Assembly (NCBI GenBank): GCA_900544095.1
Contig: UQTV01000001.1
Location: 124,001-188,000 of the forward strand
DNA length: 64,000 nt
Source: an uncultured Collinsella sp.
GTDB taxonomy: Bacteria > Actinomycetota > Coriobacteriia > Coriobacteriales > Coriobacteriaceae
Reading direction: 5' to 3'
How positions within the stretch are numbered: the first letter of the stretch is position 1; each line of letters opens with the position of its first letter. The translations under genes were made by a program, and so were the position numbers. Of the stretch, positions 18,538 through 26,918 are shown one piece after another. The notes beneath the pieces are model-generated. The model was given only the letters and a program-made list of their open reading frames with translations, ran no database searches and was not told the origin of the DNA.

Positions 18538-18819
18538 TTAGGCTTCAGCAACCTTATGGCCGAGTGCCTTCTCGTAACGGGCCTCGTCGTAGGAGATGTC
18601 GCCGTCGACAATCTCGTCCATAGCCATCGAGATGGTATCGGCGCCGGAAAGCGCAATAGTGATGTCATCGACATCCTGGACGGCGAGCACGCGGTTGTGC
18701 TGGCCACGCAACATGCTGTTAATGTCGCAGGCGCGCTTGGAGGCAAGCGAGGCGAGCAGGAAGCGGTTGTGATCGGTCTTCTCCAGAAGATCGTCAATGC
18801 AAGGCTTTACAACGGACAC
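18538..18819 (-). CDS. rpoZ: DNA-directed RNA polymerase subunit omega
   Basis: Small polymerase subunit that helps fold and hold beta-prime. The 93-residue product has the omega core: PCIDDLLEKTDHNRFLLASLASKRACDIN, with the conserved RFLL..ASKRA pattern. The start is GTG at 18819 with TGAGGTCC ahead. It lies five bases after gmk and directly before thiI. The gmk-rpoZ order is the common bacterial arrangement and supports the call. Confidence 0.95.
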   Translation of the reverse strand: MSVVKPCIDDLLEKTDHNRFLLASLASKRACDINSMLRGQHNRVLAVQDVDDITIALSGADTISMAMDEIVDGDISYDEARYEKALGHKVAEA

Positions 18820-18824
18820 GGACC

Positions 18825-19394
18825 TCAGATCCTTTCATGCATATCGAGAACGCGAACGAGCTCATCGGTCGCGCGGTCGAGATCGTCATTCACCACGACG
18901 TCGTCGTAGCGGTCGGCAAGGGCAAGTTCATCGGCGGCGTTTGCCATACGCAGCTCAATCGTCTCGGGCGTCTCGGTACCGCGACCGACCAGACGCTCGC
19001 GGAGCACCTCGAGCGAAGGCGGCTTGATAAAGATCAACACGGCCTCGGGGAAACGCTCCTTGACCTGCAGGGCTCCCTGGACATCGATCTCCAAGATCAG
19101 AGACGAGCCAGAGGCGAGCTTGGATGTGACCTCGCTCACCAAGGTGCCGTAGCAGTTACCGTGGACCTCGGCCCACTCAACAAACTCACCGTTTGCCACG
19201 CGGCGGTCGAACTCCTCGCGCGTCAGGAAAAAGTAGTTGACGCCGTCGACCTCACCTTTGCGTGGTGCTCGCGTGGTAGCCGAAACCGTCAGGCCCAGGT
19301 TCGAGCGACGCTCGCGCACACGAGTGACGAGCGTGCCCTTGCCTGCACCTGACGGTCCAGAAATCACAAAGAGCTTTGAATCCTGAGCGCTCAC
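18825..19394 (-). CDS. gmk: Guanylate kinase
   Basis: Phosphorylates GMP and dGMP with ATP. The 189-residue product shows the P-loop SGPSGAGKGTL, the GMP-binding SATTRAPRKGEVDGVNYFF and YGT..EV segments, and ILEIDVQGALQVK. The start is GTG at 19394, immediately after the mihF TAA. The mihF-gmk-rpoZ order is the typical actinobacterial arrangement. Confidence 0.97.
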   Translation of the reverse strand: MSAQDSKLFVISGPSGAGKGTLVTRVRERRSNLGLTVSATTRAPRKGEVDGVNYFFLTREEFDRRVANGEFVEWAEVHGNCYGTLVSEVTSKLASGSSLILEIDVQGALQVKERFPEAVLIFIKPPSLEVLRERLVGRGTETPETIELRMANAADELALADRYDDVVVNDDLDRATDELVRVLDMHERI

Positions 19395-19703
19395 TTATTT
19401 GGTCAGCTGCTCGAGGAGCTGCTCGCGCTGGCGGACGCCGAGGCCCTGGACGCGACGGGTAGCGGAGATGCCGAGCTCCTCCATGATCTTGGCGGCCTTG
19501 GCCTTGCCATAACCGGGGAGAGACTCGATGAGGGTGGAAACCTTCATGCGGGAAGCGATGGGGTCATCGGAGTTGAGCACGGACTCGAGGGACTTCTCGC
19601 CCTTCTTGATCTGCTCGCGAAGCTCAGCGCGGGCGTGACGTGCGGCGGCAGCCTTCTCAAGAGCCTGCTTGCGCTGCTCGTCGGTAAGCTGAGGGAGTGC
19701 CAT
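19395..19703 (-). CDS. mihF: Actinobacterial integration host factor
   Basis: Small basic helical nucleoid protein of the actinobacterial (mycobacterial) integration host factor family, unrelated to the HU/IHF fold. The 102-residue product has an Ala/Lys-rich coiled N-terminus (ALPQLTDEQRKQALEKAA), SRMKVSTLIESLPGYGKAKA and the helix-two-turn-helix-like LGISATRRVQGLG. ATG at 19703 has GGAGGT seven bases ahead. It is the strongest phylum-level clue in the window. Its own promoter is seen at 19748-19756. Confidence 0.95.
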   Translation of the reverse strand: MALPQLTDEQRKQALEKAAAARHARAELREQIKKGEKSLESVLNSDDPIASRMKVSTLIESLPGYGKAKAAKIMEELGISATRRVQGLGVRQREQLLEQLTK

Positions 19704-19747
19704 TCGAACCTCCAAATAGTTGGGTTATATCTGATGCAATAATTGGT

Positions 19748-19756
19748 ATTTTAGCA
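19748..19756 (-). promoter_or_regulatory. Extended -10 promoter of mihF-gmk-rpoZ-thiI
   Basis: The minus strand reads TGCTAAAAT, an extended -10 element, about 45 bases before the mihF ATG. A good -35 is not evident. Confidence 0.65.
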
Positions 19757-19805
19757 CGTCAAACGCACTAAATGCCCAATCGACGGCACCATAGGTTAGA
19801 CGATA

Positions 19806-19898
19806 CCTGCGAAAAGTGCAATATACGGAGGTTAAAGTTGAGCCCCTGACCTGCGATTCCACACAAAGGATGGGAAAGTTTTCGCAGGCACAGGGGCT
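19806..19898. other. Intergenic hairpin with two alternative pairings
   Basis: AGCCCCTG..CCTGCGA (19841-19856) pairs with TCGCAGG..CAGGGGCT (19882-19898) around a loop of about 25 bases. The segment CCTGCGAAAA at 19806-19815 is also perfectly complementary to TTTTCGCAGG at 19879-19888, so two folds compete for one strand. It lies between pyrF and mihF, and neither strand has a long T-run after it. It could be a terminator for pyrF, a decayed repeat or a small RNA; I cannot tell which. Confidence 0.5.
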
Positions 19899-19943
19899 AA
19901 TTTGTGCTATTGAGACCCAAAAGTGGTGACTTGAGGGAATCTT

Positions 19944-20660
19944 TTAGGCGACGTTTTCGACCAGCTCGGCAACGATAGCGTCAAATGCGGCAACCGGGTC
20001 GTCGGCACCGGTGATGGGTCGGCCCACCACGATGTGGCTCGCACCGCGCTCGATAGCCTGGGAAGGCGTCGCCACGCGGGATTGATCGCCCAGGGCGGCA
20101 CCCACCGGACGCACGCCCGGAGTCACAATGAGGGCATCGGGGCCCAGCAGCTCACGCATATCGTGGGCCTCCATCGGCGAGCACACGATACCGTCGATGC
20201 CGTTAGCCTGGGCAAGCTTTGCCAGGCGGGCAGCCTCCTCGGCCACGGGCGACTCGACACCGATCTCGGTCAGCGCATCCTGGTTCATGCTCGTGAGCAC
20301 GGTAATGGCAACGAGCTTGGCGCGATCCTCGCGAGCCTCCTCGGCACCCTCGCGGCAGGCAGCGAGCATAGCGCCCGAGCCCAGACCGTGGACCGAAAGC
20401 AGGTCGGCACCGGCAAGCGAGGCGGAACGGGCGGCACCGCGCACCTGATGCGGAATGTCATGGAACTTGAGGTCGAGGAAGACCTTAAAGCCCAGGTCCT
20501 TGAACGTCTTGACGATCTCGGGGCCCTCAGCGTAATAGAGCGTCATGCCCACCTTGAGCCAAGCGGCATGACCAGAAAGTTCATGGGCGAGCTCAAGCGC
20601 ACGCTCACGGTCGCAATCGAGGGCGACGATAACGCGGTCGCGGGCATCGGTCTCTAGCAT
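19944..20660 (-). CDS. pyrF: Orotidine 5'-phosphate decarboxylase
   Basis: Last step of UMP synthesis, decarboxylating OMP. The 238-residue TIM barrel has the catalytic block FLDLKFHDIPHQV (the Lys and Asp of DxKxxDI are present) and the phosphate loop HIVVGRPITGADDP. ATG at 20660 overlaps the pyrD stop by seven bases. It is the last gene of pyrR-B-C-K-D-F. Spacing to downstream mihF is about 240 bp, and mihF has its own promoter. Confidence 0.96.
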   Translation of the reverse strand: MLETDARDRVIVALDCDRERALELAHELSGHAAWLKVGMTLYYAEGPEIVKTFKDLGFKVFLDLKFHDIPHQVRGAARSASLAGADLLSVHGLGSGAMLAACREGAEEAREDRAKLVAITVLTSMNQDALTEIGVESPVAEEAARLAKLAQANGIDGIVCSPMEAHDMRELLGPDALIVTPGVRPVGAALGDQSRVATPSQAIERGASHIVVGRPITGADDPVAAFDAIVAELVENVA

Positions 20661-21577
20661 TCGAAAGCACCTACCAGCTCGTTGATGTCCTTCACGCCCT
20701 GGGACTCCGCCCAAGCCTCGAGCTCGTGCGCAATCTTAATCGAGGCGCACGGATCGACAAAGTTGGCCATGCCGACCGACACGCAGGTGGCGCCAGCCAG
20801 GATAAACTCGGCCGCATCTTCGCCCGTCATGACGCCGCCGACACCGTTGATGGGGATATCGACGGCCTGAGCAACCTCCCAGACCATGCGAACGGCGATG
20901 TGGTGGCACAGCGGGCCCGAAAGGCCGCCCTTGGGCTTGGCCACACGGGACTTGCGGGTATGAACGTCGATGGCCATGCCCTGGATGGAGTTGATGACCG
21001 AAAGGCCGTCGGCTCCCGCGGCCTCGAGAGCCTTGGCAATCTCGGCGACGTTAACCGGAGCCATCTTTACGAACAGCGGCTTATCGGTCACCTTACGGCA
21101 GGCAGCCATAACGGCAGAGGCGCCCTCGGGCGAGGAGCCCATGGCGGCACCGCCGGCGGCAATATTGGGGCAGCTGACGTTGATCTCGTAGCCGGCAGCC
21201 CAGGGGCACAGCTCGACATACATCTCGAGCGCGCGGACAAACTCCTCAACGGAGTGGCCGGCGACCTGGCAAATGACCTGGCAACCGTCCTTGGAAAGCT
21301 GCTCGAGCCACGGGCCGGACTCACGGGCAAAGGCAGCCACGCCGGGGTTCTGAAGGCCCACGGAGTTGATCATGCCGCCCGGGATCTCGGCCATGCGGGG
21401 CGCGGGGTTGCCGGGCCAGGGCTCGGCAGCACAACCCTTGGTGGTGATGGCGCCCAGTTGGGAGACATCAAAGAAGTTCTGGAACTGCCATCCGTAGCCA
21501 AAGGTACCGGCTGCGGTGTTGATGGGGTTCTGCATCTTGACGCCGCCGAAATCGACGGCCATGTTCACGTTACCCAC
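20654..21577 (-). CDS. pyrD: Dihydroorotate dehydrogenase (class 1B), catalytic subunit
   Basis: Oxidises dihydroorotate to orotate with FMN. Class 1B passes electrons to NAD through PyrK, which is encoded next to it. The 307-residue product has PINTAAGTFGYG, the NVSCPN loop with the class-1 active-site cysteine, LFVKMAPVN and the FMN loop NGVGGVMTGEDAAEF. GTG at 21577 shares one base with the pyrK stop (TAGTG). An internal ATG five codons later is possible. Confidence 0.95.
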   Translation of the reverse strand: MGNVNMAVDFGGVKMQNPINTAAGTFGYGWQFQNFFDVSQLGAITTKGCAAEPWPGNPAPRMAEIPGGMINSVGLQNPGVAAFARESGPWLEQLSKDGCQVICQVAGHSVEEFVRALEMYVELCPWAAGYEINVSCPNIAAGGAAMGSSPEGASAVMAACRKVTDKPLFVKMAPVNVAEIAKALEAAGADGLSVINSIQGMAIDVHTRKSRVAKPKGGLSGPLCHHIAVRMVWEVAQAVDIPINGVGGVMTGEDAAEFILAGATCVSVGMANFVDPCASIKIAHELEAWAESQGVKDINELVGAFEC

Positions 21578-22368
21578 TAGAAGACCACCACCTTGGAAGC
21601 ATCAAACACGGGGCCGCACATGCAGGCGCCCTTCATACCGTCGACCGTCTCGACATTGCAGGTGTTGCAGGCGCCAAAGCCACAGCTCATCATGCGCTCG
21701 AGCGACACCTCGCAGTACGCGCCGGCCTCGGCGGCAGCGGCGGCGACCTTCTTCATCATGACGGCGGGACCACAGCTGGCGACGTAGTCGTAACCGCCCT
21801 CGCCGAGCAGCTCGGCGGCAGGATCGGTGCAGAAGCCGTGCGTGCCCAACGAGCCGTCGTCGGTGCATACGTTGACCGTAGCTCCCAGCGCGCGGAACTC
21901 ATCGACGCCCACGGCCTTGGACGCGGTGCCAAAGCCCAGACATACGTCAACGTCCACGCCCTGCTCGGCAAGCATGCCAGCCAGGCAGAGCACGGGCGGA
22001 ACGCCAATGCCGCCAGCGACGAGCAGCGCCTTCCTGGTGCCCTCGGGCACGAGCCAGCCGCGGCCGCCGGGGCCCAACAGATTAGAGGTGGAACCGGGAG
22101 CCATCTGCGACAGACGGCGGGTATCGTCGCCCACGACGGCGTACCACAGCTCAACGGTGCCGGCCTCGGCGTCGGCGCGGTAGTAGCTCAGAGGCACGCG
22201 AAGCAGCGAGGACGCATCGCCGGGCACGGCGATGTTCACAAACTGACCGGGCTTGAGCGCACTTGCAAGCTTGGGGGCCGAGATGACGAGCGAGAAGATG
22301 CCGTCGGCGATCTCCCGGTTCGAGACGACCTCGAAGTCGTGCATGCGTGCAGTGGAAGGTGTGGGCAT
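21577..22368 (-). CDS. pyrK: Dihydroorotate dehydrogenase electron-transfer subunit
   Basis: FAD and [2Fe-2S] partner of PyrD that moves electrons to NAD+. The 263-residue product is ferredoxin-reductase-like: PLSYYRAD (FAD site), LLVAGGIGVPPVLCLA (NAD site), and the C-terminal cluster cysteines in CGFGACNTC plus the later CMC. ATG at 22368 has TTGGAG five bases ahead. A 90-bp gap separates it from pyrC, with no terminator that I see. Confidence 0.95.
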   Translation of the reverse strand: MPTPSTARMHDFEVVSNREIADGIFSLVISAPKLASALKPGQFVNIAVPGDASSLLRVPLSYYRADAEAGTVELWYAVVGDDTRRLSQMAPGSTSNLLGPGGRGWLVPEGTRKALLVAGGIGVPPVLCLAGMLAEQGVDVDVCLGFGTASKAVGVDEFRALGATVNVCTDDGSLGTHGFCTDPAAELLGEGGYDYVASCGPAVMMKKVAAAAAEAGAYCEVSLERMMSCGFGACNTCNVETVDGMKGACMCGPVFDASKVVVF

Positions 22369-22460
22369 AGACGCTCCAATCCCCCATGCGGTTGCATGGT
22401 CTAAACGAATAGAAAGCGCGGCACCGCAAGGGCGCCGCGCACAAAAGCGATAAGGCTATG

Positions 22461-23750
22461 CTAGCAGATGCAGCCGTCGGCAAGCGTCTGTTTACCGCCG
22501 ACAAACACATCGGTGGCACGACCGGTAAGCGTGCGACCGGCGAAGCCGGAGTTCTCGGCACGCGACTCGTAACCGCCCTCGCCAACCGTCCAGGTTGCGG
22601 CGGGGTCGAACACGGTCAGGTCAGCAACGGAGCCCGCCTTGACCTGAACCTGGTCGAGGCCCAGGATCTCACGCGGTTTGATGGCCATGAGCTCGACCAT
22701 GCGGCCCACGCTCATCTTGCCCGTGTTGACCAGCTCGGTGAGCACGAGCGACAGCGAGGTCTCGAGGCCGATCATGCCAAAGGGTGCGAGCTCGAACTCG
22801 CGGGCCTTCTCCCACGGAGTGTGCGGAGCGTGATCGGTGACGATAACGTCGACGGTACCGTCGATGACACCCTGACGGATGGCCTCGGCGTCCTCGTCAG
22901 TGCGCAGCGGCGGATTGACCTTGAGTGAGGTGTTGTAGGTCTCATCCAGGTCGTTCTCGGTCAGGAACATGTGGTGCGGGGTGGCCTCGCAGGTAACCTG
23001 AACGCCAGCGGCCTTACCGGCACGCACGAGCTCCAGGCCATGGGCGGTGGAGATGTGCTGGATGTGCAGCTTGGCACCGGTCAGCTTGGCGATCTCGATG
23101 TCGCGAGCGATCTGGAGCTCCTCGCCGGCAGCCGGCCAGCCCTCGAGAGCCAGACGGGTCGAGACCTTGCCCTCGTTAATCTGACCGTGACCGACCAGGT
23201 CCTCGTCCTGGCAGTGGCTCATAAAGACCTTGCCGAACATTTTGCCGTAGTCCATGCAGCGACGGAGCATGCCCGCGCCCTGCACGCCGCGACCGTCGTC
23301 GGTAAAGGCGACGGCGCCGTGGGCGACCATATCGCCCATCTCGGACATGGCCTCGCCCTTAAGACCGCGGGTCATGGCGCCCGACGGATAGACGCGGCAG
23401 TGACCGACCTCGGCAGCGCGGGACTTGACGAACTCCACGACGGTGCCGTTATCGGTGACGGGATCGGTGTTGGGCATGGCGCACACGCCGGTGAAGCCGC
23501 CCTTGGCAGCTGCGCGGGTACCGCTCTCGATGTCCTCTTTGACCTCATAGCCGGGCTCGCGAAGGTGAACGTGCATATCCACCAGGCCGGGGACGAGGTA
23601 CTTGCCGGAAAGGTCGCGGACCTCGGCTCCCTCGACGGCGAGATTCTCGCCGACCTCGGCGATCTTGTCGCCGTCAATCAGGACGTCAACGACACCGTCA
23701 AGCTCGACGGACGGGTCGACGACGTGGGCATTCTTAAGAAGCAAGGCCAT
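22461..23750 (-). CDS. pyrC: Dihydroorotase
   Basis: Zinc amidohydrolase that cyclises carbamoyl aspartate. The 429-residue class I enzyme has the metal motif DMHVHLREPG near residue 60, then SHCQDED, HIQHIST, TPHHMFLTE and TDHAPHTPWEK, so all metal ligands appear intact. ATG at 23750 has GGAGGTGCCGATA ahead; the longer upstream frame overlaps pyrB and is not homologous. It overlaps pyrB by 17 bp. Confidence 0.96.
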   Translation of the reverse strand: MALLLKNAHVVDPSVELDGVVDVLIDGDKIAEVGENLAVEGAEVRDLSGKYLVPGLVDMHVHLREPGYEVKEDIESGTRAAAKGGFTGVCAMPNTDPVTDNGTVVEFVKSRAAEVGHCRVYPSGAMTRGLKGEAMSEMGDMVAHGAVAFTDDGRGVQGAGMLRRCMDYGKMFGKVFMSHCQDEDLVGHGQINEGKVSTRLALEGWPAAGEELQIARDIEIAKLTGAKLHIQHISTAHGLELVRAGKAAGVQVTCEATPHHMFLTENDLDETYNTSLKVNPPLRTDEDAEAIRQGVIDGTVDVIVTDHAPHTPWEKAREFELAPFGMIGLETSLSLVLTELVNTGKMSVGRMVELMAIKPREILGLDQVQVKAGSVADLTVFDPAATWTVGEGGYESRAENSGFAGRTLTGRATDVFVGGKQTLADGCIC

Positions 23751-24678
23751 TATCGGCACCTCCAAGCAGCAGATACAGGATAGCCATACGCACGCAGATA
23801 CCGGCGTAGACCTGCTCCAGGATGACGGAGCGTTGCGGGTGGTCGGCCATATAGGAGTCGAACTCGACGCCGCGGTTGATGGGGCCCGGGTGGCAGATGA
23901 TCGCATCGGGCTTCATGAGCTTCTCGCGGTCCTTGGTCAGGCCGAAGAGCTTGTGGTACTCGCGAATGGTCGGGAACGGGGCACCCTCGAGGCGCTCCTG
24001 CTGCACGCGCAGCATGTAGACGACGTCCAGCTCGGGCAGGACGGAATCGAGGTCGCTCGTCACGTGGTCGCAGCCCAGGACCTCGGGCGCCGGCGGCAGC
24101 AGCGTGCCGGGGGCGACGGCGTAGGTCTCGCAGCCCATGATCTTAAGGGCGGGGATCAGCGAGCCGCAGACACGGGAGTGGGCGATATCGCCGACGACGG
24201 CGACCTTCAGACCGTGGAAGTCACCCTTGTGCTCCCAGATGGTGTACAGGTCGAGCAGGGCCTGCGTGGGATGGTTGTGCTTGCCGTCACCGGCGCAGAT
24301 GACGCTTGCGGGCGAGTTCTGCGTGACGATGTAGGGAGCACCGGCGTGCTTATCGCGAACGACGATGCAGTCGATCTTATAGGCGTTGAGGGTCTCGACG
24401 GTGTCGACGAGGCTCTCACCCTTGACCGTGGAGGTCGAGGAGCCGCCAAAGTTAAGGCTGTCGGCCGAAAGTCGCTTCTCGGCGAGCTCGAAGGAGCTGC
24501 GGGTGCGCGTCGAGGGCTCATTGAACATGTTGACGATGGTCTTGCCCTTGAGCGTGGGAACCTTCTTGATCGCACGCTCGTTGACCTCGGAGAACGCCTT
24601 GGCGGTCTCGAGGATGAGCTTAATGTCCTCTTCGGAGTACTCGGTAATGTCGATCAGGTGCTTATGGTTGAACGCCAC
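23734..24678 (-). CDS. pyrB: Aspartate carbamoyltransferase catalytic subunit
   Basis: Transfers the carbamoyl group to aspartate, the committed step of pyrimidine synthesis. The 314-residue product has the carbamoyl-phosphate motif PSTRTRSSFE, HPTQALLDLYT and VYMLRVQQER. I prefer GTG at 24678 over the GTG at 24690 because GGGAGGT would overlap the latter and stands 10 bases before the former. No pyrI follows, so it is probably the unregulated trimeric form; control is through PyrR. Confidence 0.95.
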   Translation of the reverse strand: MAFNHKHLIDITEYSEEDIKLILETAKAFSEVNERAIKKVPTLKGKTIVNMFNEPSTRTRSSFELAEKRLSADSLNFGGSSTSTVKGESLVDTVETLNAYKIDCIVVRDKHAGAPYIVTQNSPASVICAGDGKHNHPTQALLDLYTIWEHKGDFHGLKVAVVGDIAHSRVCGSLIPALKIMGCETYAVAPGTLLPPAPEVLGCDHVTSDLDSVLPELDVVYMLRVQQERLEGAPFPTIREYHKLFGLTKDREKLMKPDAIICHPGPINRGVEFDSYMADHPQRSVILEQVYAGICVRMAILYLLLGGADNGLAS

Positions 24679-24682
24679 GGTA

Positions 24683-25279
<597 letters not shown>

Positions 25280-25306
25280 TCACATGTCTTGACTGCTGAC
25301 ACAGTC

Positions 25307-25393
25307 AAAAAAAATAGATGCCCGACCGCTCAAAGCGGACCAGACACCCACAGGAAGGGCTGCTCTTTGGCAGCTATGTAATTCCATGTGGGT
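25307..25393 (-). promoter_or_regulatory. PyrR-type attenuator in the pyr operon leader
   Basis: Minus-strand leader RNA. First comes a hairpin (25346-25393): ACCCACA pairs with TGTGGGT, then an internal loop, then GCTGC-CAAAGA-GCAGC. The hexaloop CAAAGA matches the PyrR-binding consensus CNGNGA at five of six positions. Directly after it is a terminator (25307-25348): GGTGTCTGG-T-CCGCT pairs with AGCGG-TCGGGCATC (14 pairs, some GU), followed by TATTTTTTTT. The family mechanism is that UMP-PyrR stabilises the first hairpin and lets the terminator form. The antiterminator pairing was not resolved. Confidence 0.78.
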
Positions 25394-25422
25394 ATCTCGT
25401 ACCCCTTTAATGGTCAAGTGAT

Positions 25423-25428
25423 AGTGTA
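25423..25428 (-). promoter_or_regulatory. Possible -10 of the pyr operon promoter
   Basis: The minus strand reads TACACT 30 bp upstream of the PyrR-binding hairpin, the right place for a leader start near 25416. The -35 17 bp away is poor (TCGCAA), so this is tentative. Confidence 0.35.
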
Positions 25429-25656
25429 GCCATCCTTGAGCTTAATTGCGAGCATAAATACAGAGCAATCCGTAAAAGGAGCCCTACGCTCAATAAACCT
25501 ATATATATTTGTGGGACGAGCTTGAAAACCTTGTTGCGAGCTGGCATAATCCCCTCTGCTGCACGCAAATCGGATCTACGTCCAGGGCCGTTGCGTGGGC
25601 ACTATCGCCAAAAGAGACATATCTCTGTGTAGATTACGCACAGGGAGCTGCTTCTG
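25429..25656. other. Intergenic stretch between the divergent pyr and rpmB promoters
   Basis: The gap from pyrR to rpmB is 452 bp. Outside the pyr leader and the rpmB promoter this part is AT-richer than its surroundings, and I see no gene, RNA or strong repeat in it. Confidence 0.5.
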
Positions 25657-25665
25657 TGCTATAGT
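25657..25665 (+). promoter_or_regulatory. Extended -10 promoter of rpmB
   Basis: TGCTATAGT on the plus strand, identical to the rpsT element. The -35 is weak. The start would be near 25672, giving a leader of about 48 bases. Confidence 0.7.
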
Positions 25666-25719
25666 TCAGGCTTGTTTGTTAACGCGACATGTTCGTTTGT
25701 CGCCCAAGGAGGGTCAGTT

Positions 25720-25908
25720 ATGTCCAAAGTTTGCGAAGTTTGCGGTAAGCACCCCGTTGCCGGTCGCTCCATCAGCCACTCTCACCGCGTCACCAACCGT
25801 AAGTTCCGCCCCAACATCCAGCGCGTCTACGTCGTCGTCGATGGTCACCGTCGCAAGATGAACGTTTGCTCCACCTGCCTCAAGTCTGGCAAGGTTGCGC
25901 GCTCCTAA
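25720..25908 (+). CDS. rpmB: 50S ribosomal protein L28 (zinc-binding form)
   Basis: Ribosomal protein bL28 of the large subunit. The 62-residue product has SKVCEVCGKHPVAGRSISHSH at its start and NVCSTCLKSGKV at the end; the two CxxC pairs mark the zinc-ribbon (C+) form. ATG at 25720 has AAGGAGGGTCAGTT ahead. It is a single-gene plus-strand unit with its own promoter (25657-25665) and terminator (25977-26010). Zinc-binding L28 is often paired elsewhere with a zinc-free copy, but none is in this window. Confidence 0.97.
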   Translation: MSKVCEVCGKHPVAGRSISHSHRVTNRKFRPNIQRVYVVVDGHRRKMNVCSTCLKSGKVARS

Positions 25909-25976
25909 ATAAGGTCTTACCAACAAGTACCTCGGACTCTCCGGGTCAAAGACCTCGCGTTCATATAGAACTATAA

Positions 25977-26010
25977 GAAACCGCTTTCTTTTGAGGAGGC
26001 GGTTTCTTTT
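25977..26010 (+). terminator. Intrinsic terminator after rpmB
   Basis: GAAACCGC pairs with GCGGTTTC and is followed by TTTTTCT, about 70 bp after the rpmB stop. Confidence 0.92.
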
Positions 26011-26043
26011 TCTATCTATCCAGGAATGCAAAACCAGAGCGAA

Positions 26044-26897
26044 TGGACTGCGTCCCAAATCTTGGACGCCCTAAATAGCGACTAGGCCGCGAGGGCCTGA
26101 TTCCGGAACTCCTCCGGGGTCAGGCCCTTCAATCTTACCTGCCTCCGGCGCGTGCACTAGTGGACTACGTATACCTCCAGGTCACGTTTGAAATCCTCGA
26201 ACGTCGTCCACTCGCGGCTCAGGTAGAACTCGTCCTTGACGTGGCTGAAGAGCTGCTCGGTGGCGGCATTGTCGATGCAGTTCGCCTTCCTGGACATGCT
26301 CTGGACAATGCCTGCGGCCTCGAGCCTGGATGTGTACGAGCCGTGCTGTGCTGCCAGCCCCGGTCCGAATGTTCCCAGCTTCCGCCACGGGGTCCCGGCG
26401 TCGAAATCCCTCGCGATCACGTTCTCGAACGTCCTGCCGACGACGCCCCTGTACGAGCTGTACCTGTGGTAGGCCGTTTCGCGTCTGATACCGCAGCGAA
26501 TCCCCATCTCGAGCATCATCTTGAGCACGGTCTTGTCGGCTATCACTGCCCCCTCTTCCGCCATGATGCACATCGCTATCTGCCGGTGCCCGCAGCCGTT
26601 GGCGGTGCGCGAGAAGATCTCGGCGGCCACCAGCGGCCTTCTGCTCGTATGTGTATCCGTCCCGCTTTCCGTCCATGCGCAGCAGGACCTCGCTCCCGAA
26701 TACGCGATATATCTCCTGCCATCTTCTCACGGCTTCCACGGGAAGCGAAAGGGCGATCACGGCAGATTTATACCCGTTCCCGAGCTCAAAGAGCCCTATG
26801 GCCGCCTTCCTGGCCTCGACATCTTGCTTCACTCTCAAATCAACGCGCATAAAGAAAGCCTCCCATTTCTCATGTCCAAGAAATGGGAGGCAGTTCA
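26044..26897 (-). mobile_element. Decayed IS3-family insertion sequence
   Basis: The two ends are related inverted repeats: the plus strand from 26044 reads TGGACTGCGTCCCAAATCTT, and the minus strand from 26897 reads TGAACTGCCTCCCATTTCTT. Between them lie remnants of orfA and orfB. At about 854 bp it is far shorter than a full element (about 1.2-1.5 kb). No clear target duplication is visible. The right end sits 22 bp after the surface-protein stop codon, so the element marks the edge of the accessory region. Confidence 0.85.
26083..26850 (-). pseudogene. IS3-family transposase remnant (orfA-orfB, internally deleted)
   Basis: The frame starting at 26850 (MRVDLRVKQDVEARKAAIG) encodes an orfA-like helix-turn-helix that stops matching after GYTYEQK. 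The frame then shifts to orfB: RTANGCGHRQIAMCI, CGIRRETAYHRYSSYRG, then directly GLAAQHGSYTSRLEAAG and NCIDNAATEQLFSHVKDEFY. The stretch that should hold the first two catalytic Asp residues is missing; the final Glu region remains. A TAG at about 26157 interrupts the end, after which TRRRQVRLKGLTPEEF continues in frame. It cannot encode an active transposase. Confidence 0.85.
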
Positions 26898-26918
26898 AAA
26901 GCCATGGCGGGCCATTAC

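Noticed and set aside
19383..19400. Another TTTGGTCAGC match at the end of mihF, similar to the competence element
   Set aside because: It lies in the opposite orientation inside the codons for Gln-Leu-Thr-Lys, lacks the second TTTGGT and is not in a promoter.
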